Assembly (NCBI GenBank): GCA_022826155.1
Contig: JAJDVL010000035.1
Location: 1-49,210 of the forward strand
Direction: 5' to 3'
From: Prochlorococcaceae cyanobacterium jk18x22bins.40
GTDB lineage: Bacteria; Cyanobacteriota; Cyanobacteriia; PCC-6307; Cyanobiaceae
DNA: 49,210 bases
Of the stretch, positions 43,119-49,210 are shown piece by piece. Each line of letters starts with the position of its first letter. The first letter of the stretch is position 1. The notes beneath the pieces were generated by a model, which was not told the origin of the DNA, ran no database searches, and saw nothing but the letters and a program-made list of their open reading frames with translations. The position numbers and the translations under genes were made by a program.

Positions 43119-43256
43119 TCAAGGAAACGCCGGCAGAGAAGCACTCCCTGACCTGGGGAAACCGTAAATTCCAGGGCACAACAAAACACGGCCAGTTACG
43201 AAGTACAGCCAACGGGCTGGATCCTCCTTCTCGATCTCAACTTCCGGGCGCACCAT
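43119..43256 (-). CDS. Small unknown ORF downstream of the ABC-F gene
   Basis: The 45-codon frame (ATG 43256) reads MVRPEVEIEKEDPARWLYFV, then TGRVLLCPGIYGFPRS and a Ser/Ala/Pro tail. The first 35 residues have a normal amino-acid mix and a short hydrophobic helix. It overlaps the ABC-F 3' end by 20 bp, which allows translational coupling. I do not recognise a family. The remaining bases up to the psbU start show no gene. Confidence 0.35.
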   Translation of the reverse strand: MVRPEVEIEKEDPARWLYFVTGRVLLCPGIYGFPRSGSASLPAFP

Positions 43257-45000
43257 GCAAAGCAGCGGCGCCGCTGCGCCCCGATGCCTTGGCCTTGCGG
43301 GCGCTGGCTTTGGCTGCTGCCTTGGCCCGCTTGGCTGCCACTTTCTCCTGGACAACTCGGGCGCGAACCGCGGCGGCGGCCGCCTCCCGCTCCTCCGCTT
43401 TCTTCTGGCAATAGAAGGCGTAGTCCCCCTGGTAGAGCACCAACTCCCCATCCCGCAATTCCACGATGCGGTTGGCGGTCTGACGGATGAAGTAGCGGTC
43501 GTGGGAGATGATCAGCGCCGCCCCTTCGTAGGCCTGAAGGGCCTCCTCCAGCATGGCCTTGGCGGGAAGATCCAAGTGGTTGGTGGGCTCGTCCAGCAGC
43601 AGCAGGTTGCAAGGGGTCAACAGCAGCTTGGCCAGGGCAAGGCGTGCCTTTTCTCCACCGCTGAGCTGGGCCACCACCTTGAACACCCTGTCTTCCGTGA
43701 AGCCAAAGCGGCCCAGCATGGTGCGTATCCGGGTTTGGCTCCAATCTGGCGCCACCTGGGTGACGGTCTCCAACACTGTGAGGCGGGAGTCCAGTGCCTC
43801 GGCCTGGTTCTGGGCAAAGAAGCCGGGAATCACCTGATGGGGCCCCAGCCGGGCTGTGCCCTCCGTGGGCTGCTCCGTGCCCATGAGCAACCGCAGCAGG
43901 GTGGATTTGCCAGCACCGTTGGGACCCACAAGGGCAATGCGTTGCCCCCGCTCCACATGGAGATGGGCCCCCAGGAAGAGAATCTGGTCCCCATAGGCGT
44001 GGGTGAGGCCCTCAATGCACGCCACCTGCCGGCCGGAGCGGGGCGCCGGGGGAAAACAAAACCGAGGCCCATCCAAGGGGCTGTCGGTGGCTTCCAGCCG
44101 CTCCACCTTGGCCATGGCCCGCTCCCGGCTCTTGGCCTGGCTACTGCGGGTGGCGCTGGCCCGAAACCGCTCCACAAAGGCCTGCTGCACCGCCAGCTCC
44201 TTCTGCTGTCGCTCAAAGGCCACCTGCTGCGCTTGGCGCTCCAGTTGTTTCTGGGTTACAAAATCGCTGTAGTTACCCAGGTAGGTGCGGGCCATGCCCC
44301 GCTCGATCTCGACGATGCGGTTACAGAGGCGATCCAGGAATTGCCGGTCATGGCTGACCACCACCATGGGCAACCCCAGGCCCAGGAGATACCCCTCCAG
44401 CCATGCAATGGTGTCCAGGTCCAGGTGGTTGGTCGGCTCGTCCAGCAGCAGCAGGTCCGGCTCCTGCAGCAGGATGCGGGCCAAGCCGATGCGCATCTGC
44501 CAGCCACCGGAGAAGTGGCCCACCGGCCTCTCCAGGTCCGTGACCGTAAATCCCATGGTGGGCAGGATTCGCTCAATCCGGCTTTCCAGGGTGTAGCCGT
44601 CCAGGGCTTCAAAGCGCTGCTGCAGGGCGCCCAACTCCTGGATCAGCTCATCCAGGGCAGACCCCGTGGCGGTGGCCATGGCCTGCTCCACCACGTCAAG
44701 GCGCTCCAGCACCCCACTGGCCTCCGCAAACGCCCGGAACAACTCCTGGCGGACACTGCGCCGGGGGTCCAGATCCAGTTCCTGTTGCAGGTAGGCAATC
44801 ACCAACCCGTTGGGGCGAATCACCTGCCCCGTGGTGGGCTCCTCCAACCCGGCGATCATGCGCAACTGGGTGGACTTACCGGCGCCGTTGATCCCCACCA
44901 GACCAAGGCGCTCGCCAGCCTTTACCTCCCAATGCACATCCTTGAGCACCTCACCGGTGCTGTACATCTTCGAGATGCCCTCGAGACGTAACACAGACAA
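43237..45000 (-). CDS. ABC-F family ATPase (ribosome-associated)
   Basis: The 587-aa soluble protein has two ABC cassettes and no membrane segments. Cassette 1 has Walker A GINGAGKST, signature FSGGWQMR and DEPTNHLDLD. The linker (about residues 240-310) is basic and coiled (RQAQQVAFERQQKELAVQQAF). Cassette 2 has GPNGAGKST, LSGGEKARLALAK and DEPTNHLDLP. A Lys/Arg/Ala-rich C-terminal extension follows. This is the Uup/YbiT-like ABC-F group, which acts on the ribosome E site or in DNA/translation stress. The ATG is at 45000, divergent from tRNA-Arg. All catalytic residues are present. Confidence 0.95.
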   Translation of the reverse strand: MSVLRLEGISKMYSTGEVLKDVHWEVKAGERLGLVGINGAGKSTQLRMIAGLEEPTTGQVIRPNGLVIAYLQQELDLDPRRSVRQELFRAFAEASGVLERLDVVEQAMATATGSALDELIQELGALQQRFEALDGYTLESRIERILPTMGFTVTDLERPVGHFSGGWQMRIGLARILLQEPDLLLLDEPTNHLDLDTIAWLEGYLLGLGLPMVVVSHDRQFLDRLCNRIVEIERGMARTYLGNYSDFVTQKQLERQAQQVAFERQQKELAVQQAFVERFRASATRSSQAKSRERAMAKVERLEATDSPLDGPRFCFPPAPRSGRQVACIEGLTHAYGDQILFLGAHLHVERGQRIALVGPNGAGKSTLLRLLMGTEQPTEGTARLGPHQVIPGFFAQNQAEALDSRLTVLETVTQVAPDWSQTRIRTMLGRFGFTEDRVFKVVAQLSGGEKARLALAKLLLTPCNLLLLDEPTNHLDLPAKAMLEEALQAYEGAALIISHDRYFIRQTANRIVELRDGELVLYQGDYAFYCQKKAEEREAAAAAVRARVVQEKVAAKRAKAAAKASARKAKASGRSGAAALHGAPGS

Positions 45001-45052
45001 TTCAACGGTCCAATTCTGCGAACCTTAGCAAAAGGACTTAACCTCCTGAAGA

Positions 45053-45126
45053 GCTCCCTTAGCTCAGTTGGACAGAGCAGCTGCCTTCTAAGCAGTCGGT
45101 CGTTGGTTCGAATCCAACAGGGAGCG
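45053..45126 (+). tRNA. trnR-UCU: tRNA-Arg (anticodon UCU)
   Basis: The 74-nt cloverleaf has acceptor arms GCTCCCT/AGGGAGC, a D-loop with AGCTCAGTTGGACAGAGC, the anticodon arm with loop CTTCTAA (anticodon TCT), and the T arm GTTGG-TTCGAAT-CCAAC. The discriminator base is G and the 3' CCA is not encoded. It lies between divergent ABC-F and petG. Confidence 0.95.
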
Positions 45127-45189
45127 TGCTAAGGGCAAGGCCAGGTTGGCAGCCTTGCGCCTACAATCTCCTCCAATCCACCACCTCCC

Positions 45190-45306
45190 ATGGTTGAACC
45201 TCTGCTCTGTGGCATCGTTCTGGGCTTGGTGCCCATCACCATCCTGGGTCTCTTTGTGAGCGCCTACAACCAATACCGCCGTCAGGGGGGAATGTTCGAG
45301 GGCTAG
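45190..45306 (+). CDS. petG: Cytochrome b6f complex subunit V, PetG
   Basis: The 38-aa single-helix subunit reads [20 protein letters not shown], then [18 protein letters not shown]. The helix and the QYRRG-like lumen/stroma tail are the PetG family pattern. It stabilises the cytochrome b6f dimer in thylakoids. It is about 60 bp after tRNA-Arg. Its stop TAG and the stop of convergent rsmD share one CTAG tetranucleotide (45303-45306), leaving no intergenic terminator. Confidence 0.95.
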   Translation: MVEPLLCGIVLGLVPITILGLFVSAYNQYRRQGGMFEG

Positions 45307-45902
45307 GTAGCGCCCGTGGCCCGTCGGAGCAGCAGCACTGTGGTGCCCCCGTAGCGGTGGCGGCTGCCCAGTTGCCAGCCGGGCAGGGTTGTGGGTGGTT
45401 GGCGGCTTGTGCATTCCAACAGCAGCAGGCCGGTCGGCGTCATGACACCCGAGGCGGCGATGGCCATGGCCACGGGTTCATGGAGGCCCCCGTTGTAGGG
45501 GGGGTCGGCGTAGACCAAGGCAAAGGGCTCTTGTGGCTCTGTTGAGTGTTTCCAGGCGCGAAGCCAGGCCAGCACCTCCCGACGGTGAAAGGCAAAGGTT
45601 TGGGGTGGACGGCAGACCAACTCCAGGTTGTGGCAGGTCATGGCGGCGGCACGGCCGTGGCGCTCCACCGCCGTGACATGGGCAGCGCCGTGGAGCAGGG
45701 CTTCACAAGCCATGGCGCCACTGCCACTGAACAGATCCAGCCAGCGGGTCCCCCCCACCTGCTCCCTCAGCAGGTTAAACACCGACTGCCGCACCCGCGC
45801 CGGTGTGGGGCGGGTGATGGTGCCCGGTGGACTCCGTAGACGTCGCCCGTCACTGAGGCGCAACGCTCCATGGCCACCACCGTGCGGCATGGCCCTCAGC
45901 AA
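45303..45902 (-). CDS. rsmD: 16S rRNA (guanine966-N2)-methyltransferase RsmD
   Basis: The 199-aa SAM methyltransferase has [16 protein letters not shown] (family signature), [20 protein letters not shown] (motif I), and catalytic VYADPPYN. It methylates G966 of 16S rRNA in the small subunit. The starts MLRAMPH (45902) and MPHGGG are possible; the first overlaps the hisH stop. It is the last gene of the leftward trxA-LOG-hisH-rsmD run and ends in a shared CTAG with petG. Confidence 0.95.
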   Translation of the reverse strand: MLRAMPHGGGHGALRLSDGRRLRSPPGTITRPTPARVRQSVFNLLREQVGGTRWLDLFSGSGAMACEALLHGAAHVTAVERHGRAAAMTCHNLELVCRPPQTFAFHRREVLAWLRAWKHSTEPQEPFALVYADPPYNGGLHEPVAMAIAASGVMTPTGLLLLECTSRQPPTTLPGWQLGSRHRYGGTTVLLLRRATGAT

Positions 45903-46543
45903 GGCAGGTGTTCCAGCCAGCGGGCCAGGATCCGCTGACCACAGGAGCCGGATTTTTCCGGATGGAACTGGGTGGCCACCAGCGCACCATGGACAATGGC
46001 CGCGGTGACCGGTTGCCGGCCCACCATCACGTGGGCCGCCACCATGGCAGCCTCCTCAGGCACGGCACCATAGGAATGCACGAAATACACCCATTGGTTC
46101 TCGTCTGGAGGAAACAGAGGGCAATTGTCGGTAGAGACGAGCGGTTGCCAGCCCATGTGGGGAACGGGTTCATCCGCCGTGGGCTTGAGGGGCTCCACCG
46201 TGCCTGGCACCAGGTTCAACCCCGCCAACCGGCCCTCGGCGCTGCCACTGAACAACAATTGCAGCCCCAGACAGATGCCCAGCAGGGGACGGTCCTGGTA
46301 GACCCAACGGCCAATGGGTTGAATCAGGTCACGGTCCGCCAACTGGGTCATGGCGGGATCAAAGGCACCCACCCCTGGCAACACCAATGCCACACCGCCG
46401 GAATCCTCCCACCGGCGCAGATCTGCGCCGGTGCAGAGGTGCTGACAGTGGCCCCCCAGCCGTTGCAGGGATTTGGTGACGGAGTGGAGGTTCCCCATGC
46501 CGTAGTCAATGATTCCCAGGAGAGGGGGCTTGGTGATGGTCAT
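45896..46543 (-). CDS. hisH: Imidazole glycerol phosphate synthase subunit HisH
   Basis: The 215-aa class I glutamine amidotransferase supplies ammonia to HisF in histidine synthesis. It opens LLGIIDYGMGNLHSVTKSLQRLG and has LVLPGVGAFDPAM, the nucleophile elbow GICLGLQLLF, PHMGWQ, the YFVHSYGA segment and the catalytic FHPEKSG. The Cys-His-Glu triad is intact. The stop overlaps the rsmD start by 7 bp, and its start overlaps the LOG gene end by 4 bp. hisF is not in the window. Confidence 0.96.
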   Translation of the reverse strand: MTITKPPLLGIIDYGMGNLHSVTKSLQRLGGHCQHLCTGADLRRWEDSGGVALVLPGVGAFDPAMTQLADRDLIQPIGRWVYQDRPLLGICLGLQLLFSGSAEGRLAGLNLVPGTVEPLKPTADEPVPHMGWQPLVSTDNCPLFPPDENQWVYFVHSYGAVPEEAAMVAAHVMVGRQPVTAAIVHGALVATQFHPEKSGSCGQRILARWLEHLPC

Positions 46544-47598
46544 TGGTGCTGCTCGGGATGCTCCAGGCGTGTGCCCCTCGATAGGGGCAGGTGATTGAGG
46601 TGGTGAATCAGCCCATAGAGACGCCCCATGCAGCGGTGATCAAATTGAAACTGCAGTCCTGGGACCATTCCTTGTTCGCTCCTGTGGGTGAAGGATTCAA
46701 TGGCTCCCTCCAGCAGCAAGTCGGAGAATAGGTGGTTGATGCCCTTCAACTGCTCATCGGTGGGCGCTCCGTGGAGCAGCAGTTGCAAGCGCTCCCCGCC
46801 CAGGAAGTGGCAGCGATGGAAGACCCGATAAAAGCGGCGGATGACCCCCACGGCGGCCTCCACAGAGTCCACCTGGTCGTAGATTCGGGCATCCGCGGGG
46901 GACACCATGCCCCGCTCCTCCACGGACTTCACCATGTAGCTCTTCCAGCGTTGCCAGTAGTCGTCACCGGCAGGAGCCAGCAGCACCACGGGGATGGGGA
47001 CGGTCTTGGCGGTCTGAATCAAGGTGAGGGCCTCGAACAACTCGTCCAACGTGCCCACACCTCCCGGCATGGCCACCAGGGCATCGCTCTCCCGCAGCAG
47101 GAAGTGTTTTCGGGTGAAGAAGTAGCGAAAGACCACCAGCTTGCTTTGGGGGTCGATGTAGCGGTTTGCAGCAAACTCGAAGGGCAGGTGAATGTTGAGG
47201 CCGTAGCTCTTGTCTTGTCCAGCACCGCGGTTGGCAGCTTCCATCACCCCTCCCCCTGCCCCGGTAATCACCTCAAAGCCCGATGCCGCCAATTGCCGAG
47301 ACAGGTCTACCGCCTGCTGATACACGGCAGTCTCCGGCGGCACCCGGGCGGACCCCACCACCCCCACCTTGCGGCGGTAACGGTGGGGACAGAAGACACT
47401 CAACCCATCCCTGATATCAGACAGGGTCCCGTCAAGAAACGCCCAGTCGCTCCGCTCCCGGGTTGTCTGGCCGATGGCCACCAAGTGACGCAATACCCCT
47501 TCCACCAGCTCTCCATGGCCGTGGTCCGCCAACTGGTCTGCCAACGCCAGGATGCGCTGACGCAACGGGGTGGAGCAGGAATCAGAGGTATTTGGCAA
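46540..47598 (-). CDS. LOG family protein (TIGR00730-like)
   Basis: The 352-aa protein of the lysine-decarboxylase-like/LOG family has [19 protein letters not shown], the phosphoribohydrolase signature [34 protein letters not shown] and the lysine [13 protein letters not shown]. The family removes ribose phosphate from cytokinin-type nucleotides (LOG) or 5'-nucleotides. At 352 aa it is longer than plant-type LOG (about 200), with N- and C-terminal extensions usual for picocyanobacteria. Its start lies 17 bp inside trxA and its end overlaps hisH, indicating an operon. Confidence 0.9.
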   Translation of the reverse strand: MPNTSDSCSTPLRQRILALADQLADHGHGELVEGVLRHLVAIGQTTRERSDWAFLDGTLSDIRDGLSVFCPHRYRRKVGVVGSARVPPETAVYQQAVDLSRQLAASGFEVITGAGGGVMEAANRGAGQDKSYGLNIHLPFEFAANRYIDPQSKLVVFRYFFTRKHFLLRESDALVAMPGGVGTLDELFEALTLIQTAKTVPIPVVLLAPAGDDYWQRWKSYMVKSVEERGMVSPADARIYDQVDSVEAAVGVIRRFYRVFHRCHFLGGERLQLLLHGAPTDEQLKGINHLFSDLLLEGAIESFTHRSEQGMVPGLQFQFDHRCMGRLYGLIHHLNHLPLSRGTRLEHPEQHQ

Positions 47599-47905
47599 TG
47601 GTGCTGGATAGCGTGGTCTTGGGGACAGCTCCCACCACCGTATCGACCCGCTGACCGTCCTTGAACACCATCAGGGTAGGGATGCTGCGAATCCCCAGTT
47701 GACCGGCCACAGAGGGGTTCTCGTCCGTATTGAGCTTCACCACCTTGATCTTCCCATCCAACTCGGCAGCAATCTCGTCAATGATGGGCGCCACCATGCG
47801 ACACGGTCCACACCAGGGGGCCCAAAAGTCCACCAACACGGGAACTTCGCTTTTAAGCACGTCCGCCTCGAAGGAGGCGTCGGTCACTGGGGCGGCGTTC
47901 GACAT
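47582..47905 (-). CDS. trxA: Thioredoxin
   Basis: The 107-aa m-type thioredoxin has [26 protein letters not shown] with redox pair Cys 32 and 35, then [31 protein letters not shown] with the cis-Pro loop SIPT. It reduces cytosolic and Calvin-cycle targets. Initiation at ATG 47905. Its 3' end overlaps the LOG gene by 17 bp. It is 47 bp downstream of the guaB3 stop on the same strand. Confidence 0.97.
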   Translation of the reverse strand: MSNAAPVTDASFEADVLKSEVPVLVDFWAPWCGPCRMVAPIIDEIAAELDGKIKVVKLNTDENPSVAGQLGIRSIPTLMVFKDGQRVDTVVGAVPKTTLSSTIAKYL

Positions 47906-47952
47906 GTTGCTGGTTATTTTGGAACATTAAGCGTAGCAGAAGACAGCCCCCT

Positions 47953-49116
47953 TCAGCGGCCCATGCCAAGTTGCTGGGCTTTTTGATACACCTTCCCCTC
48001 GCTCAGCAGGGATGGGGCCACCACGATCTCCACTTGGTGCATCTCCTTGATGGTGCGCACCCCCAGAGTGCCCATGGAGGTGTGCAGAGCCCCCATGAGG
48101 TTGTGGGTGCCGTCGTCCAACTGGGCAGGACCACGGAGAATCTGTTCAAGGCTGCCCGTGGTGCCCACCCGGATCCGGGTGCCCCGGGGCAACACCGGCG
48201 ACGGGGTGGCCATTCCCCAGTGAAACCCCCGCCCTGGTGCTTCCGTTGCCCGGGCAATGGGAGAACCAACCATCACCCCGTCGGCCCCACAGGCGATGCA
48301 CTTGCAAACGTCCCCACCGGTGACGATGCCCCCGTCGGCAATGACGGGTACATAGGGGCCACCGCTACGCTCCACGTCGTCCCGTGCGGCGGCACAGTCG
48401 GCAATGGCTGTGGCTTGGGGAACCCCCACCCCCAGCACACCCCGGGAGGTGCAGGCCGCGCCAGGACCAATACCCACCATCACCCCCGCGGCGCCAGCCT
48501 GGATGAGCTCCATGCACACTCCGTAGGTGACGCAGTTGCCCAGTACCACCGGCACGGGCATCTCCTGGCAAAACGCTTTGAGGTCCAGCGTGTTCTGGCC
48601 AGGGGGGCTCTGGTGACGGGTGGAGACCACCGTGGCCTGGACAAAGAACACGTCCGCCCCCGCCTGGGCCACGGCACGACCGAAGGCCATGGCCCCCGCC
48701 GGGGTGGCGCTCACTGCGGCAATGCCCCCGGCCTTCTTGATCTCCCGCACCCGCTCCAGGATGAGTTCTTCCCGAATCGGTGCGCTATACAACTCCTGCA
48801 TCAAGCCCACAAAGCCGTCGCCCTCCACCGCGGCGATCCGCTCCAGGGCGGCGCCGGGATCGTCGTAGCGGGCTTGCAGACCCTCCAGATTCAGGACCCC
48901 CAGGGCGCCCAACCGGGATAACTGCACGGCCATAGGCACATCCACCACGCTGTCCATGGCGCTGGCGAGGATGGGCATGGGGCGTTCAATGCCCCCCAGG
49001 GTCCAATGGGTCTGCACAAGGGAAGGATCCACTGTGGCGCTGCCAGGGACAAGGGCAATCTCGTCAATGCCATAGGCCCGTCGCACATGGCGAACCTGGC
49101 TCAGTTGAATGTCCAC
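47953..49116 (-). CDS. guaB3: GuaB3 family IMP dehydrogenase-related protein
   Basis: The 387-aa TIM-barrel enzyme has the IMPDH/GMPR active-site loop GIGPGAACTSRGVLGVG (Cys near 222). Other family parts are MPILASAMDSVVDVPMAVQLSRLGALGVLNLEG, VIADGGIVTGGDVCKCIACGADGVMVGSP and MGTLGVRTIKEMHQVEIV. There is no CBS domain pair, so it is the short GuaB3 branch, which is common in actinobacteria and cyanobacteria; GuaB3 of Synechocystis has IMPDH activity. The last residues (QKAQQLGMGR) are conserved. The start at 49116 (MDIQLSQVRHVRRAYGIDEIALVPG) fits the family. The 94 bp to the window edge show no gene. Confidence 0.95.
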   Translation of the reverse strand: MDIQLSQVRHVRRAYGIDEIALVPGSATVDPSLVQTHWTLGGIERPMPILASAMDSVVDVPMAVQLSRLGALGVLNLEGLQARYDDPGAALERIAAVEGDGFVGLMQELYSAPIREELILERVREIKKAGGIAAVSATPAGAMAFGRAVAQAGADVFFVQATVVSTRHQSPPGQNTLDLKAFCQEMPVPVVLGNCVTYGVCMELIQAGAAGVMVGIGPGAACTSRGVLGVGVPQATAIADCAAARDDVERSGGPYVPVIADGGIVTGGDVCKCIACGADGVMVGSPIARATEAPGRGFHWGMATPSPVLPRGTRIRVGTTGSLEQILRGPAQLDDGTHNLMGALHTSMGTLGVRTIKEMHQVEIVVAPSLLSEGKVYQKAQQLGMGR

Positions 49117-49210
49117 GGGTTGTCCAAAGGCAGTCCATGGAGCGTATCAAGACGGACGAACCTGCCGCGGAGACCAGGGCCATGGCAAGCTGTTCATCCT
49201 GGACCACCGC

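Noticed and set aside
1..49210. CRISPR arrays and intact insertion sequences
   Set aside because: No regularly spaced repeat array and no transposase frame were seen anywhere in the window.

Overview
The window looks like part of the chromosome of a marine alpha-cyanobacterium (Synechococcus/Cyanobium clade). It carries oxygenic-photosynthesis genes (psbU, petG, a PetL-like small gene, btpA), an iron-stress flavodoxin, guaB3, a VKOR-thioredoxin fusion and a DUF4346 gene, in high-GC DNA with tightly packed and often overlapping genes. Several decaying genes, a large restriction/defence locus and a TbpB-like surface protein would fit a host-associated lineage such as the sponge symbiont Candidatus Synechococcus spongiarum. 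That assignment is inference from gene content, not a database result.

Layout. 1-1.8 kb: 3' part of a surface protein with a tandem-hairpin terminator. 2-9 kb: FAD oxidoreductase, metG, a frameshifted cupin gene inserted between metG and lptC together with a second copy of the metG tail, lptC, and a GT39-like glycosyltransferase. 9.2-14.4 kb: flavodoxin, larE, a duplicated CobO-like protein, an aquaporin, a DUF924 pseudogene and cobT. 14.6-26.8 kb: a composite defence locus, read rightwards, made of single-TRD hsdS, hsdM, rhuM, two-TRD hsdS, a Kiwa-like kwaA-kwaB pair, a 0.9-kb spacer, a cytochrome P450, hsdR and a YgjP-like metalloprotease. 26.8-38.5 kb: nagA, ppk1, an MFS exporter, moaC, a GNAT pseudogene, an NSS transporter, a FemAB-like protein, DUF4346, a PetL-like small protein, chrA and rimO. 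38.5-49.2 kb: btpA, a small His-rich protein, VKOR-Trx, nadB-psbU, an ABC-F ATPase, tRNA-Arg(UCU), petG, and a leftward overlapping run trxA-LOG-hisH-rsmD with guaB3 just upstream of it.

The two most interesting observations are the following. (i) A Kiwa-like membrane/DUF4868 pair is embedded by overlap inside a type I restriction-modification locus that also holds two different specificity subunits and a P450. (ii) The palindrome CCATGG occurs at roughly 3-7 per kb in core genes, about ten or more times chance, yet is nearly absent from the genes that look foreign (the first CDS, the cupin insert, and hsdS-kwaA-kwaB-spacer). It behaves like a genome-wide iterated palindrome comparable to HIP1 of other cyanobacteria, and it marks the boundaries of recent acquisitions. 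All counts were made by eye.
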